Assembly (NCBI GenBank): GCA_051530055.1
Contig: CM121341.1
Span: 2,480,001 to 2,544,000, forward strand
Length of the DNA: 64,000 nt
Reading direction: 5' to 3'
DNA from: Neoechinorhynchus agilis
Lineage: Eukaryota > Acanthocephala
Below are positions 55,937 through 64,000 of this stretch, piece by piece. The notes beneath the pieces are model-generated. The model was not told where the DNA came from. It saw only the letters and a program-made list of their open reading frames with translations, and searched no databases. A program made the position numbers and the translations under genes. Numbering within the stretch: position 1 is the first letter of the stretch; every line of letters starts with the position of its first letter.

Positions 55937-56249
55937 GAGTTTGTACATTCCGTAGTTGTGTCGAGGAGGTCAAGTGGACTAATACCCGTGATCCCGACTA
56001 AGGGTCAAGTGGTTCGAATCCGTTACCACCAATGACGCACCGCCAAAGGGGACGAAATACCTCGTTGAAGGGAGGAAACTCACTGATGAGTCCCGCCTTC
56101 CCGGGAGGTATCTGAGGATCCGGAGGAATGTACAAACTCGTACCGGATGGTTCAGTGCATTGGGTAATTGAATTACTTCGCTGAACCAGATCGGTGGGCT
56201 GTGTGGCCCAAAAAAATTATCAGCCGTGTCATAATAGGCCACAAATTGA
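55937..56249 (+). mobile_element. tRNA-derived structured repeat (SINE-like) with hammerhead-like core, copy A
   Basis: The core 55937-56139 is bounded by a perfect 15-bp inverted repeat (GAGTTTGTACATTCC / GGAATGTACAAACTC). Inside lies a tRNA-like head with a perfect B box GGTTCGAATCC (56011-56021) and an A-box-like stretch near 55955-55975. GGGGACGAAATACCT (56048-56062), CTCACTGATGAGTCCC (56079-56094) and AGGTATCTGAG (56106-56116) carry the conserved nucleotides and three complementary helix pairs of a hammerhead ribozyme, in permuted order. A tail 56140-56249 follows, with a strong GGTTCAG...CTGAACC hairpin. Copy B lies at 61809-62006. RNA polymerase III transcription is inferred from the B box. 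Confidence 0.7.
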
Positions 56250-56389
56250 AAAAATTATTGAAGAACATGCCATCACTTTAAAAAAAACCGTTCACAATAA
56301 GAAAACAATACTTTTTAAAGCTAACTGAGGTGGTTCGCGTTTCACTTTCTTGATTTTATGTTTTAACTTTAGACACACACTGCTTTAAT

Positions 56390-56819
56390 TTATTCCACAG
56401 TGATGGTTGATCCTTTTCTTTGTCACAAAGCGTTTTTTCACAGCAGTCGGCGTTAAGGATTTGTCCATGGAGACTTAAAATGCTATCCATTATCTCATTT
56501 AAAGTATACACTTTTGAGAACCGTGGAAAAATATGAGTTGAATGAATTTGCCGCCGATATCGTAGTCATTTTGTCCTTGAAAGTGTGAAGGTTTGATTAT
56601 CTTTATTAAGCGAAAGATGATTTGTCGCGACTTTGGTGAAGTCATGCATACATTAATCAACTTTTGGAACCCGATTTCCGATCGATTACAAAGCCGCATC
56701 ACAACAACGAAATTTGAAGCTAACAAAATACGACTATTTCCTTTCAAATTTATTTGAAACTTTGAACGATTGCCGTTCCGGATTTTTACCAAACTACTTT
56801 TATGTTTGCGTGGATTCAC
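56390..56819 (-). CDS. Possible small spliced gene, unassigned
   Basis: Two adjacent minus-strand frames look coding. Bases 56819-56499 include VVVMRLCNRSEIGFQKLINVC. An overlapping frame ends YTLNEIMDSILSLHGQILNADCCEKTLCDKEKDQPSLWNKLKQ (in pieces) with a stop near 56370. A short intron could join them, but I could not fix the sites. No family is recognised. Confidence 0.3.
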
Positions 56820-58197
56820 GAAGGCTTTATGCGCGTTAAATTGATAATCTCTTTCCTACTTTCTATACATAAAAACAATAATCAAAGTAAATTTAAATAT
56901 CTGGATAAATATGCGTTTTATAGCTTTAGTTTATACTAAAAATAATCCGGCAAAAAAGTTTGATATTTTTTTATTGGCTTAATTAATAAGCTATATAAAA
57001 ATTGGGATTGATTATCAAAGACGCATTTGCGCCAAGATTTCGGTTTTTGAAGTTTTTAAATATCATTATTTAGTTCTAATAATAAAACATTGCGGGAAAG
57101 CGAGCAAATTAAGTTTTCAAAGGGCTTATTATGGATATTAAATGCAGCGATATTTCCTATTTGTGTCAAGAAAATCGACACTCTCCTGAAGCTAACCTCC
57201 AATTCGTTGTAAGGCTTCCGAAATACCTTTTCTGTAGCTATTTTCTCAATGATTGTCTCTAAAGCGATTTACATACCAGTAAATTGATCAAATCTGACAA
57301 ATTAGAGATTATTTTTTAAAATCAAAGGATTCCCGAATTCAGACAAGTTGAATATTTTAAAAGTTTTGATTAAGTCTGGACGCTCCCTTTGCTCTATCTT
57401 GAACGAGGGTGATTTCTTCTTTTAACTCAGTCCTCCTTCGGCTTACCTCATCTCTAACAGAGTTCTCCTTCTGGATTTTCGTTTAGCGAAGTTCATGGAA
57501 TCCTTAAATTATTCTAAGTGTTTTTTGGTCGAAGCAGTCATTCGGAGCTACGAACCCACCTTGCTCCCTTTTTCATAAAATCTTCAAATCTATGATCGCT
57601 GGATTGCAACCTGGTCGTCCATTACACGAACCTTCTTGCCAAAAGATGGCGTTTTATAGACATGGGAGAAGTCACGTTATATTTAATAATTTGAAACAAA
57701 TGACCCTCTCAATTAGCCCAACTTCGGATTTGACCAAGTCAATCTTCGATATCCCGGATCTTATTTTCACCAATTAATACAAGTAAATCCTGCCAATTCT
57801 CATCCGCGATGATGGAGATAAGGTATTCGAAACGTAACTATTTTATTATCTTTTTTATAACTCACGCAGATCTCCTTCTACATTGTACCTTAGTTGATCG
57901 TTGAACATTGAAGATTATGTTGCTATTGGGAGTGATTCCATCCTATACTCAAACTATCAGTGATTATTCGAACGTTGGAGGATCCCATTAATTCCTCTTT
58001 GGTCTACAAATTTGGAACCAATCATAAATCCAAATGAGGAGTGGCTATCGGAGATTTAAGTGTATCCATGCCGCTAGCATCGTTGTTGCGGAAAAACAGA
58101 GATACATCCGATAAAAGCTTCAATTTTAGGTGGTTATTCTACCCGTCGAAATCAAGACAAAATTTAAAAATAATCACCACCATGCAAGTTATGCACT
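56820..58197. other. Spacer without recognised gene
   Basis: Only short frames such as 57592-57777, without motifs. Confidence 0.5.
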
Positions 58198-58521
58198 TCA
58201 AATGGATTTATTCTTTTTTTGAGAAGCTATTGATGCGCTATTTTCAGCTTCAAACAATTTCTCTACTTCAGAAACTCGCTGGCGTAGCTCTCTTCGTCGC
58301 CTAATCCACTCACAATGAATTTTGGAATCTTGTTCATCTACTTGAATGGCCTTACACAATGCCTCAGATTTTGAAAGTATTTGTTCGCAAGTACTGAGCA
58401 AAGTATCCGTGTTGACGCTCGTCGCAACATTTGAGCCGTTTATGTCTTCATTGTAGCTGTGAAGTATACGACTGAAACTGCTGTTAAATTTTAGCGATTC
58501 GTTCAATTTACAAGATGACAT
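58198..58521 (-). CDS. Small coiled-coil protein, 107 aa, unassigned
   Basis: From ATG: a Ser/Asn-rich N-terminus (MSSCKLNESLKFNSSFSRIL), then helices TDTLLSTCEQILSKSEALCK and EWIRRRRELRQRVSEVEKLF with heptad-like spacing, and a basic end (SQKKNKSI). The size and make-up fit a subunit of a small helical complex such as BLOC/BORC- or kinetochore-type bundles, but no specific family is recognisable. Confidence 0.45.
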   Translation of the reverse strand: MSSCKLNESLKFNSSFSRILHSYNEDINGSNVATSVNTDTLLSTCEQILSKSEALCKAIQVDEQDSKIHCEWIRRRRELRQRVSEVEKLFEAENSASIASQKKNKSI

Positions 58522-59330
58522 TTAAGGTGAAAAATTAAGTGATAGTTACATCGTACTTTAGGATGCGAGATTTTTAATGAAACGACCAAAAAAATTGAAG
58601 CAAAAAATTGATTCAGGCCTCCAGCGATGAATAGTTCGTGATCTTGAACCTCATGTTTACTTCAATACACTCGGTCAAAAAAAACAAAATTATAATAACA
58701 CGTCTAATTTTATTTAAAGTAGAGGAGCCCTGTACTCCGGATCCACGGGAACACTCAAACACCCATCAATAACGAATATTCCATATATCAAAAACCATTA
58801 AACATCTTTCTCGACAAGTTTACGATTCGTGCAACATTTTAGCTGCATTCAAAAGACCAGGTTAACAAAAATTTTCGCAAATTAACATTTAAAATGATCG
58901 AAAAGTAGACATGTAAAAATAGATCACAGATTCTAATTTTTTCGACCGGAATCAGTCGGATGAAATTTTTTCTTGGAGTTTAGTATTTGAATTTAAAATT
59001 TCAAGTCTTTGTCATGTTATACCTTTCAATAATTGTTAATCCAATAATAAAAAATCTATCGCCGATTTTATTTCTTATCTGTAGAAAAGCGATGGAAATA
59101 ATCGTATATTCCTAAAGTTTTTTCAATATAAAAATAGTCTTTTTGGAAATGCAAATGATCGCGATTTCTATAATATTTAGTTGCTCCATTTGTATATGAA
59201 GTAATTCTTAAAACATTTCATCTGCATTCAAACAGTAAAATAAACGCTGTTCGTTTTCTACTTTCAAATTATCCAATCAAAAATACTGTTTACCATTTTG
59301 GCATTTATAAACACGTTGCGTTCAATGGAA
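58522..59330. other. AT-rich spacer
   Basis: Nothing recognised. Confidence 0.5.
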
Positions 59331-59444
59331 ATGGGCTTTCAATTTTGTAAATTTGTAAAAAATAAATCGTACTGCTATTAAGATTTTATACTCCATTTTT
59401 TGATTTCGCTCGAATTGAAAAAAGGTCAGTAAACCAAGACGCTT
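59331..59444 (+). repeat. Third fragment: 3' end and flank of the PDP gene
   Basis: ATGGGCTTTCAATTTTG... through GTCAGTAAACCAAGACGCTT matches the last PDP codons, stop, AATAAA and downstream flank (11452-11566), with about three differences in 114 bp. It ends exactly where the LINE family J 3' end begins in the other two copies. Confidence 0.85.
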
Positions 59445-59490
59445 GATGTTTATTAAAATGATAACGAGAAAATCCTCCGAGATGATAAAT

Positions 59491-59643
59491 TTTGAATTGT
59501 GGTGAGTATAATTCCGGATTAAGGATGTTTTTATTGAAAAGTGTTTTATCCGCAATCATGACTGGTGATATGAGGCTTCCTCGCGGAATATTTCATATCA
59601 ATAAAATATCTTTTATCCGGGATCATCGTCACCACAATTCAAA
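59491..59643. mobile_element. Inverted-repeat element, 153 bp (MITE-like)
   Basis: TTTGAATTGTGGTGA at 59491-59505 is repeated in reverse complement at 59629-59643; the pairing continues inward for about 13 bp with four mismatches. Non-coding inside. Starts 47 bp after the PDP fragment. Confidence 0.5.
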
Positions 59644-59649
59644 GTTTAT

Positions 59650-60493
59650 TAAAGTGTTAAGAAAAGATGTTTTAAAATATTCATGGTCTTGATTCGAACG
59701 TTCTTCGTGTCTCGTTCATGTTCTTATAAAATATTAAAAAATTATAACCTAACCGATTGGTCAGAAATTATTTTTGAGCAAAATAGATAAAGACAAATTT
59801 AAAAGGATACTTTGCCATGCTTTACATTTTCATGGCGAATTAATATAATCAGGAACGGTCACGTCTATGAGATTGAAAACGGTGAAAATCACACGATCGA
59901 TAGAGAGAATGAACAGCTTTTTCGATAATGCGAAATTCGATAAAGTCATTAGATTCTGTGACGATTTCGTGCTTCACATAAAAATATTTCAGTTCTTTTT
60001 AATAGTTATTTTTATTTAAGTAAAAGTATGAACATGTGATTCGGTTTTAAAGGTTGAAATTTTACTTGATGGATGAAATTCACAAACAATCAAGATCTTA
60101 TTACCAGTTAGTCGATATATTTTACAAAAATGACTTATAGATCTTAATTTACAATTAAATGTTGATAGGAAATATGATGCGGCGACATATATTTAGAGTC
60201 ATGTGATAAAAATATTGAAACAAAAAATAAATAGTAATATCCACATCAAATCAATAATCAACATGTTGGAGTCAATATTAGCGGAGGAATCCATCGAGAT
60301 TATGTTGAGCTAAAGACGATCATCGTTAGCAAAATCACTCGCAATCTAAATCGTATTAAGCCTAATAAGCCTATCTTAGATTGTGATCGAAGAATACCGG
60401 ACGGCATAGATTATTTTACTGTCAACTCCTAACAAAATCTTTTTTTAGGTTGAAGTTAAATCATTTGGAAACACCTAACTTTAGACACAATAA
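59650..60493. other. AT-rich spacer
   Basis: No coding signal seen. Confidence 0.5.
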
Positions 60494-61181
60494 ATGGACG
60501 TAAAAAATCAGCTCCAGCAGCAATCACTCGAAAATGCATTGAAAACGTGAGTATTTAAAAGTTTAAAAATTTTGATTTCGTTTGCTTTGTTTCGCTCTCA
60601 GTGATTTACCGGACGAAGTAAATATGCCACTAGTAACCGTGCCTACTGGGTTTATTCCCGTCCATCGTAAAATAAACGGCCGTCCACCTAAAGATCCGGA
60701 AAAGTATTTTAAAAACGAAGCAATTTTGTGCATGAAAAGACTCATAGACAAGGTTGAAATGGAGGTGGACGGCAAATTGTCTTGTGTGCCGCATCGAGGA
60801 CGACCAAGAAAAGACATTGTGTCTTACCGTCAAATTTTGGATGCCATTCAAACAGGAGAACCGATCACACAAAAGAAGACTACCAGAAGTAATCGGAAAA
60901 GGAAAGCTCAAGACAATACTGTAGAACCGCCCACTAAAGTGGCTCAAGTTGAAGTTTCGCTTCCAAAGTTCGATGTCCATCCACATTTGGACGCAGCATT
61001 CGGAACCATACGAAGCGGTGGCGTTCCACAAGATCCCCAATTGCAATATACCCTGCTTTTAGCTGGACTATCGAATTCACCGCAAGCAATAATCATGCTG
61101 AATAGGCTGTTGGAGGATGCAACGTACACGCAAGCGTGGATCGCAGCTCATGTAATAACGGGATACCGAAACTCTAATTGA
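60494..61181 (+). CDS. AT-hook-like nuclear protein, 210 aa, unassigned
   Basis: Exons 60494-60546 and 60602-61181 are joined across a 55-nt GT...AG intron, restoring Thr-Asp-Leu. There are two AT-hook-like strings, NGRPPKD (about residue 43) and RGRPRKD (about residue 84). A basic nuclear-localisation-like cluster follows (RSNRKRKAQ, about residue 118), and a helical C-terminus (LQYTLLLAGLSNSPQAIIMLNRLLEDATYTQAW). It probably binds AT-rich DNA in the nucleus. No specific family is recognised. Confidence 0.6.
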
Positions 61182-61808
61182 GACACAATAAGAAAGTAAA
61201 ATTATATTGCGTTTATTTTAGATATCAGCAAGTAATAGATCTAGTACCTTTGTCGGTCGCTGACAAATAATTAAAATAATATATTTCGATATGTGATCTG
61301 TGAATAAATAGTTGCTTATTTTTTACAGACTTCATTCAATTTTAGTCATACTGCGAAGGGTGGTTTCGGTTTGCCTTGTTGTAGACTTGTAGCGCTATTG
61401 CTGTTCCTCGGGTTTGCAACTATACCATTAGTTCCACTCCGGCAAAGGTCTTGGAGCCTTCTTTAATCTCTTGTCTAGGCATCTTATCTAATATCTTTGG
61501 CCCATCATCGACATTCCAATTTTCTCGCGACCAGACAACCGGTTGGATAGAATGATTCCAACAGTCCGAGGGTCCTAAAGTCCACCGGGCAGCTACGACT
61601 GCCGCCATCAGTTGCACTACATAATTCATCGATCCTTTTTCTTAACTCATACGAACATCTAACCGATCGAATGCAATCTTGAATTTTATTTCCTACATCA
61701 TTAAATTTTAGTCTATCCCTTTCTTGTCCGGCTTATTTTTTAGGCATAAAGCCAAACCAATTACATCAGAGAAGTGATATAACCACATAGTCTCTAATAC
61801 ACGGTTAA
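61182..61808. other. Spacer without recognised gene
   Basis: A minus frame at 61420-61629 (CWNHSIQPVVWSRENWNVDDGPKI-like) has no recognisable family and is not called. Confidence 0.4.
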
Positions 61809-62006
61809 GAGTTTGTACATTCCTCCGGATCCTCAGATACCTCCAGGAGGCGGGACTCATCAGTGAGTTTCCTCCCTTCAGCGGTATTTCGTCCCCTTTG
61901 GCTGTGCGTCATTGGTGGCAACGGATTCGAACCACTTTACCTCTAATCGGGATCACGGGCATTAGTCCATTTCACCGCCTCGACACAACTACGAAATGTC
62001 AAACTC
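61809..62006 (-). mobile_element. tRNA-derived structured repeat, copy B
   Basis: Minus-strand copy of 55937-56139, about 10% diverged, ending at the same GGAATGTACAAACTC terminal repeat. The B box GGTTCGAATCC and all hammerhead-like core and helix bases (GGGGACGAAATACC, CTCACTGATGAGTCCC, GGTATCTGAG) are unchanged, while the loops between them differ. The tail seen in copy A is missing. Confidence 0.75.
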
Positions 62007-62044
62007 AGCCATTTTATCGACTCAGGGTGAGCGCTGTGTTCTAT

Positions 62045-63530
62045 TCAGCCAGTTTATCGAGAGGCGCGGATGAAGATCGATGTGCCTCCCTCGTTTCGGA
62101 AGTCCCTTGTGAGGTGAAAAGCTTGAAAGTTTGGAAGGAAGGCAGATAATTTGCTATGGGGTGAGAGTCATGTTTCCGTAATTACAAGGATGTCGGCGTT
62201 GCATGAAGAGGCAATTATATGGAGCTCATCCAGTTTGGGGAGGAGGCTGCGGATGCCAGAATAAAAGATTATTGGAAAGGGATGTTTAGAAATGACATGA
62301 GGGGTGGACACTGACGGAGAGGGTTGAAGCTGCGTAGAGAGAGAAGGGATGGGAGTTGACCGATGAGGTAGTTCGGGGGTAATGGATTCGTTGGTGGAAA
62401 CTGTAGTGAGGGGTGGTTTAGTGTAGGGACCATAAGGGTGGGAACTGCGTATGCGGGATGGGGGGGGCAAGAGGATATTGGGAGTTGAATAGGTGGTGGT
62501 AAGGGGTGAGGTAGTTTGAGCGTCTAAGATATTTTTCGCTTCTGAGGGGCGAAGCGAAAATTTCCAGATTTGGTTGGGTGCGGATTAGTGGTTTTAGGCA
62601 GATGAGAGATGAGTGGAGGCAGCGATGAGAGGGGTTTAGGAGGGGTTAGTTTACGAGGTGAGGGATGCTTAATGTAGTCGTTGAAGGATGGTAGGGCTGG
62701 GTGCTTTTTACTGGAAAATCGAGGTACAGGAGCGAAAGTGGAAGGTTTTGATGGGACTAACATTGAAACTTAATCGTAGAACGATGGGATAGATTCATGG
62801 TTTTTTCTAGCAGTACGGGGTGCTAGAGAGGAGGTGGAGGCTTTAGATGGGGTCGAGGAGGAAGGGGGTTCGGTTTTTTTTATGGCGGAGCAGAGTGAGA
62901 GTTAGAATGGAGGGACGAGGGGTATGCAGGATTATAGGAACGGAATTAAGGAAGGGAGAAAATTGTTGAGAAGTCGAATTTGAGTGTTGGAAAGAGTCTC
63001 GGGGGGCGCCAACAGCCAAGGGTGGGTGGACAGTATTTGACGAGTGAAGCGAGGGAGAAGAGTAGGTTTGGGGCTGGGAAATCGAAGAGCGAAGGGGTCG
63101 GGGATTAGGGGTTTGGGAGTTGTTAGTGTTTGGGTACTTATTGGGAAGGGGGGACCGAAGAACACGGTATGAGCAAGGCGGCAGTACAGAAACCACAAAT
63201 AAATTTCCTGCCTGTTGCCCAAGTATTTGTGACGAATATTTGAGTTTTAACCGAAAAATCGTCCATGTCACAGGGTACGAGCTTGGTGGTTGGGCGCTTT
63301 GGCCTCGGCATTGATTGCAAGTGTTTATGACGTTAGATCGTGCGACGACTTTGATCGGGTGACGACGTTGATGCTCACAGATTTGATTGCAATTGTTTAC
63401 GACGTTAAATGTTGTGACGGCATTGATCATCTGGCAGGGAAAGTATTCGATGATGTGTGACGACGAGAGAGAGAACGTTGAACTTTGACGATTGACGAGA
63501 GAGAGAACGTTGACACCATAAATTTTTCAA
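62045..63530 (-). mobile_element. LINE family J, 5' part (ORF1 and endonuclease start)
   Basis: On the minus strand: proline/serine-rich ORF1-like frames (63430-62843, 62763-62524) with a cysteine-containing segment. Then the start of an apurinic-type endonuclease, IIFYSGIRSLLPKLDELHIIASSCNADILVITET (in pieces, about 62270-62168), continuing to GGTSIFIRASR near 62060. This is the AP-endonuclease opening typical of CR1/jockey-type LINEs. The copy is cut off at its 3' side next to the tRNA-like repeat. The 5' end holds two CGAGAGAGAGAACGTTGA strings (63465-63515). It is broken and inactive. Confidence 0.7.
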
Positions 63531-64000
63531 TTTGTAAAGAAGTTGTTCATGGATTTATCGTGTTTGGTGATACAGAGATTTATTTATTTATAAAACATCG
63601 CTAATTGAAACTGAAATTATAATGAATAATTTCTTTACAACCCCTGTTTTTTATATGCCAAATGATTAATTTTTATGATTTTTTTGAAAATGTCATAACG
63701 GTGGAATATTAAGATCGATTCACTTGTTTTCACGGATATAATGCTAATCATTAAATCAGACGTCTAAAACTTACAAAAGACATTTTATTTATTAAATCTT
63801 TGCAAGTAAAGTCTTCAATCCGTTAAAAAGCATTGATTAACTTAGTCCATGAAGTTCAAGGTAGAAGAATTGTACCGAATATTTCACGCCTTTAGCTTGA
63901 CGAAATGTCAAAAAATCCTTCGCTTTGAAGAATCCTTCAACTGATGATTGGGATGCACAACGACAGCGGCATCCCGAGAAATCCTTCGTTTTAAAGAACC
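63531..64000. other. AT-rich spacer
   Basis: No gene seen. The AATCCTTCG motif recurs three times near the right edge. Confidence 0.4.

Noticed and set aside
55953-56040. Functional tRNA gene.
   Set aside because: The B box is perfect, but I could not form a proper acceptor stem and anticodon arm, and the sequence continues as a repeat; it is tRNA-derived at best.
56041-56057. CCAAAGGGGACGAAATA in the tRNA-like repeat resembles the antisense of the LINE family R FVPFG codons (for example at 53091 and 10151), as if the repeat derived from the LINE.
   Set aside because: Only about 17 bp match, similarity stops at once on both sides, and the orientation is antisense; coincidence with a constrained protein motif and a ribozyme-like helix is simpler.
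55979-56242. Minus-strand 87-codon frame across the tRNA-like repeat.
   Set aside because: It lies wholly in a structured repeat with tRNA-type promoter boxes and has no family match.

Overview
This window is nuclear DNA from a compact, AT-rich animal (metazoan) genome. Genes lie on both strands a few kilobases apart. Most introns are very short: those I could place by reading across GT...AG are mainly 43-55 nt. The gene set is animal-like: NAA50, an Artemis/SNM1-type nuclease, MSH4, an SLC5 sodium symporter, a DGAT1-like acyltransferase, pyruvate dehydrogenase phosphatase, transportin-1, LicD/fukutin-type transferases, an MRG-domain protein, and secreted LRR and Kazal proteins. I cannot name the phylum. 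Several start codons sit just after a T-rich run ending in AG, which could mean spliced-leader trans-splicing, but this is unproven.

Layout. 1-3080: a decayed fossil with an RNA-virus-type RNA-dependent RNA polymerase next to a non-LTR-type reverse transcriptase. 3827-9546: an inverted-repeat element, a direct repeat, a 504-aa coiled-coil protein, a protein with 20-residue basic repeats, and two secreted-protein frames (Kazal, LRR). 9900-13816: a patchwork of a LINE 3' end, a 5'-truncated duplicate of the PDP gene, a CR1/jockey-like LINE and another dispersed repeat. 14076-24594: NAA50 (minus) and Artemis (plus) head to head across a 2.2-kb, 124-bp satellite, then the complete 12-exon MSH4 gene with a repeat-filled intron. 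24713-29662: small genes and the SLC5 symporter (minus). 29663-34069: no gene recognised. 34070-42918: DGAT1-like gene, a 994-aa WD-repeat protein, a LINE scrap and the intact PDP gene (minus). 44385-52484: a LINE 3' end, then two near-identical direct copies of a LicD gene on either side of transportin-1. 52830-64000: LINE remnants, an MRG-domain gene, a tRNA-derived structured repeat in two copies, a few small unassigned genes and a CR1/jockey-like LINE 5' part.

The genes form no pathway; they are ordinary housekeeping and meiotic/DNA-repair neighbours. Two observations stand out. First, the RdRp-RT neighbourhood at the left edge. Second, the tRNA-like repeat (55937-56139 and 61809-62006) carries the conserved nucleotides and all three helices of a hammerhead ribozyme in a permuted order that could only fold across two tandem units. 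Recent duplications (PDP, LicD) and their junctions at LINE ends suggest active segmental rearrangement.
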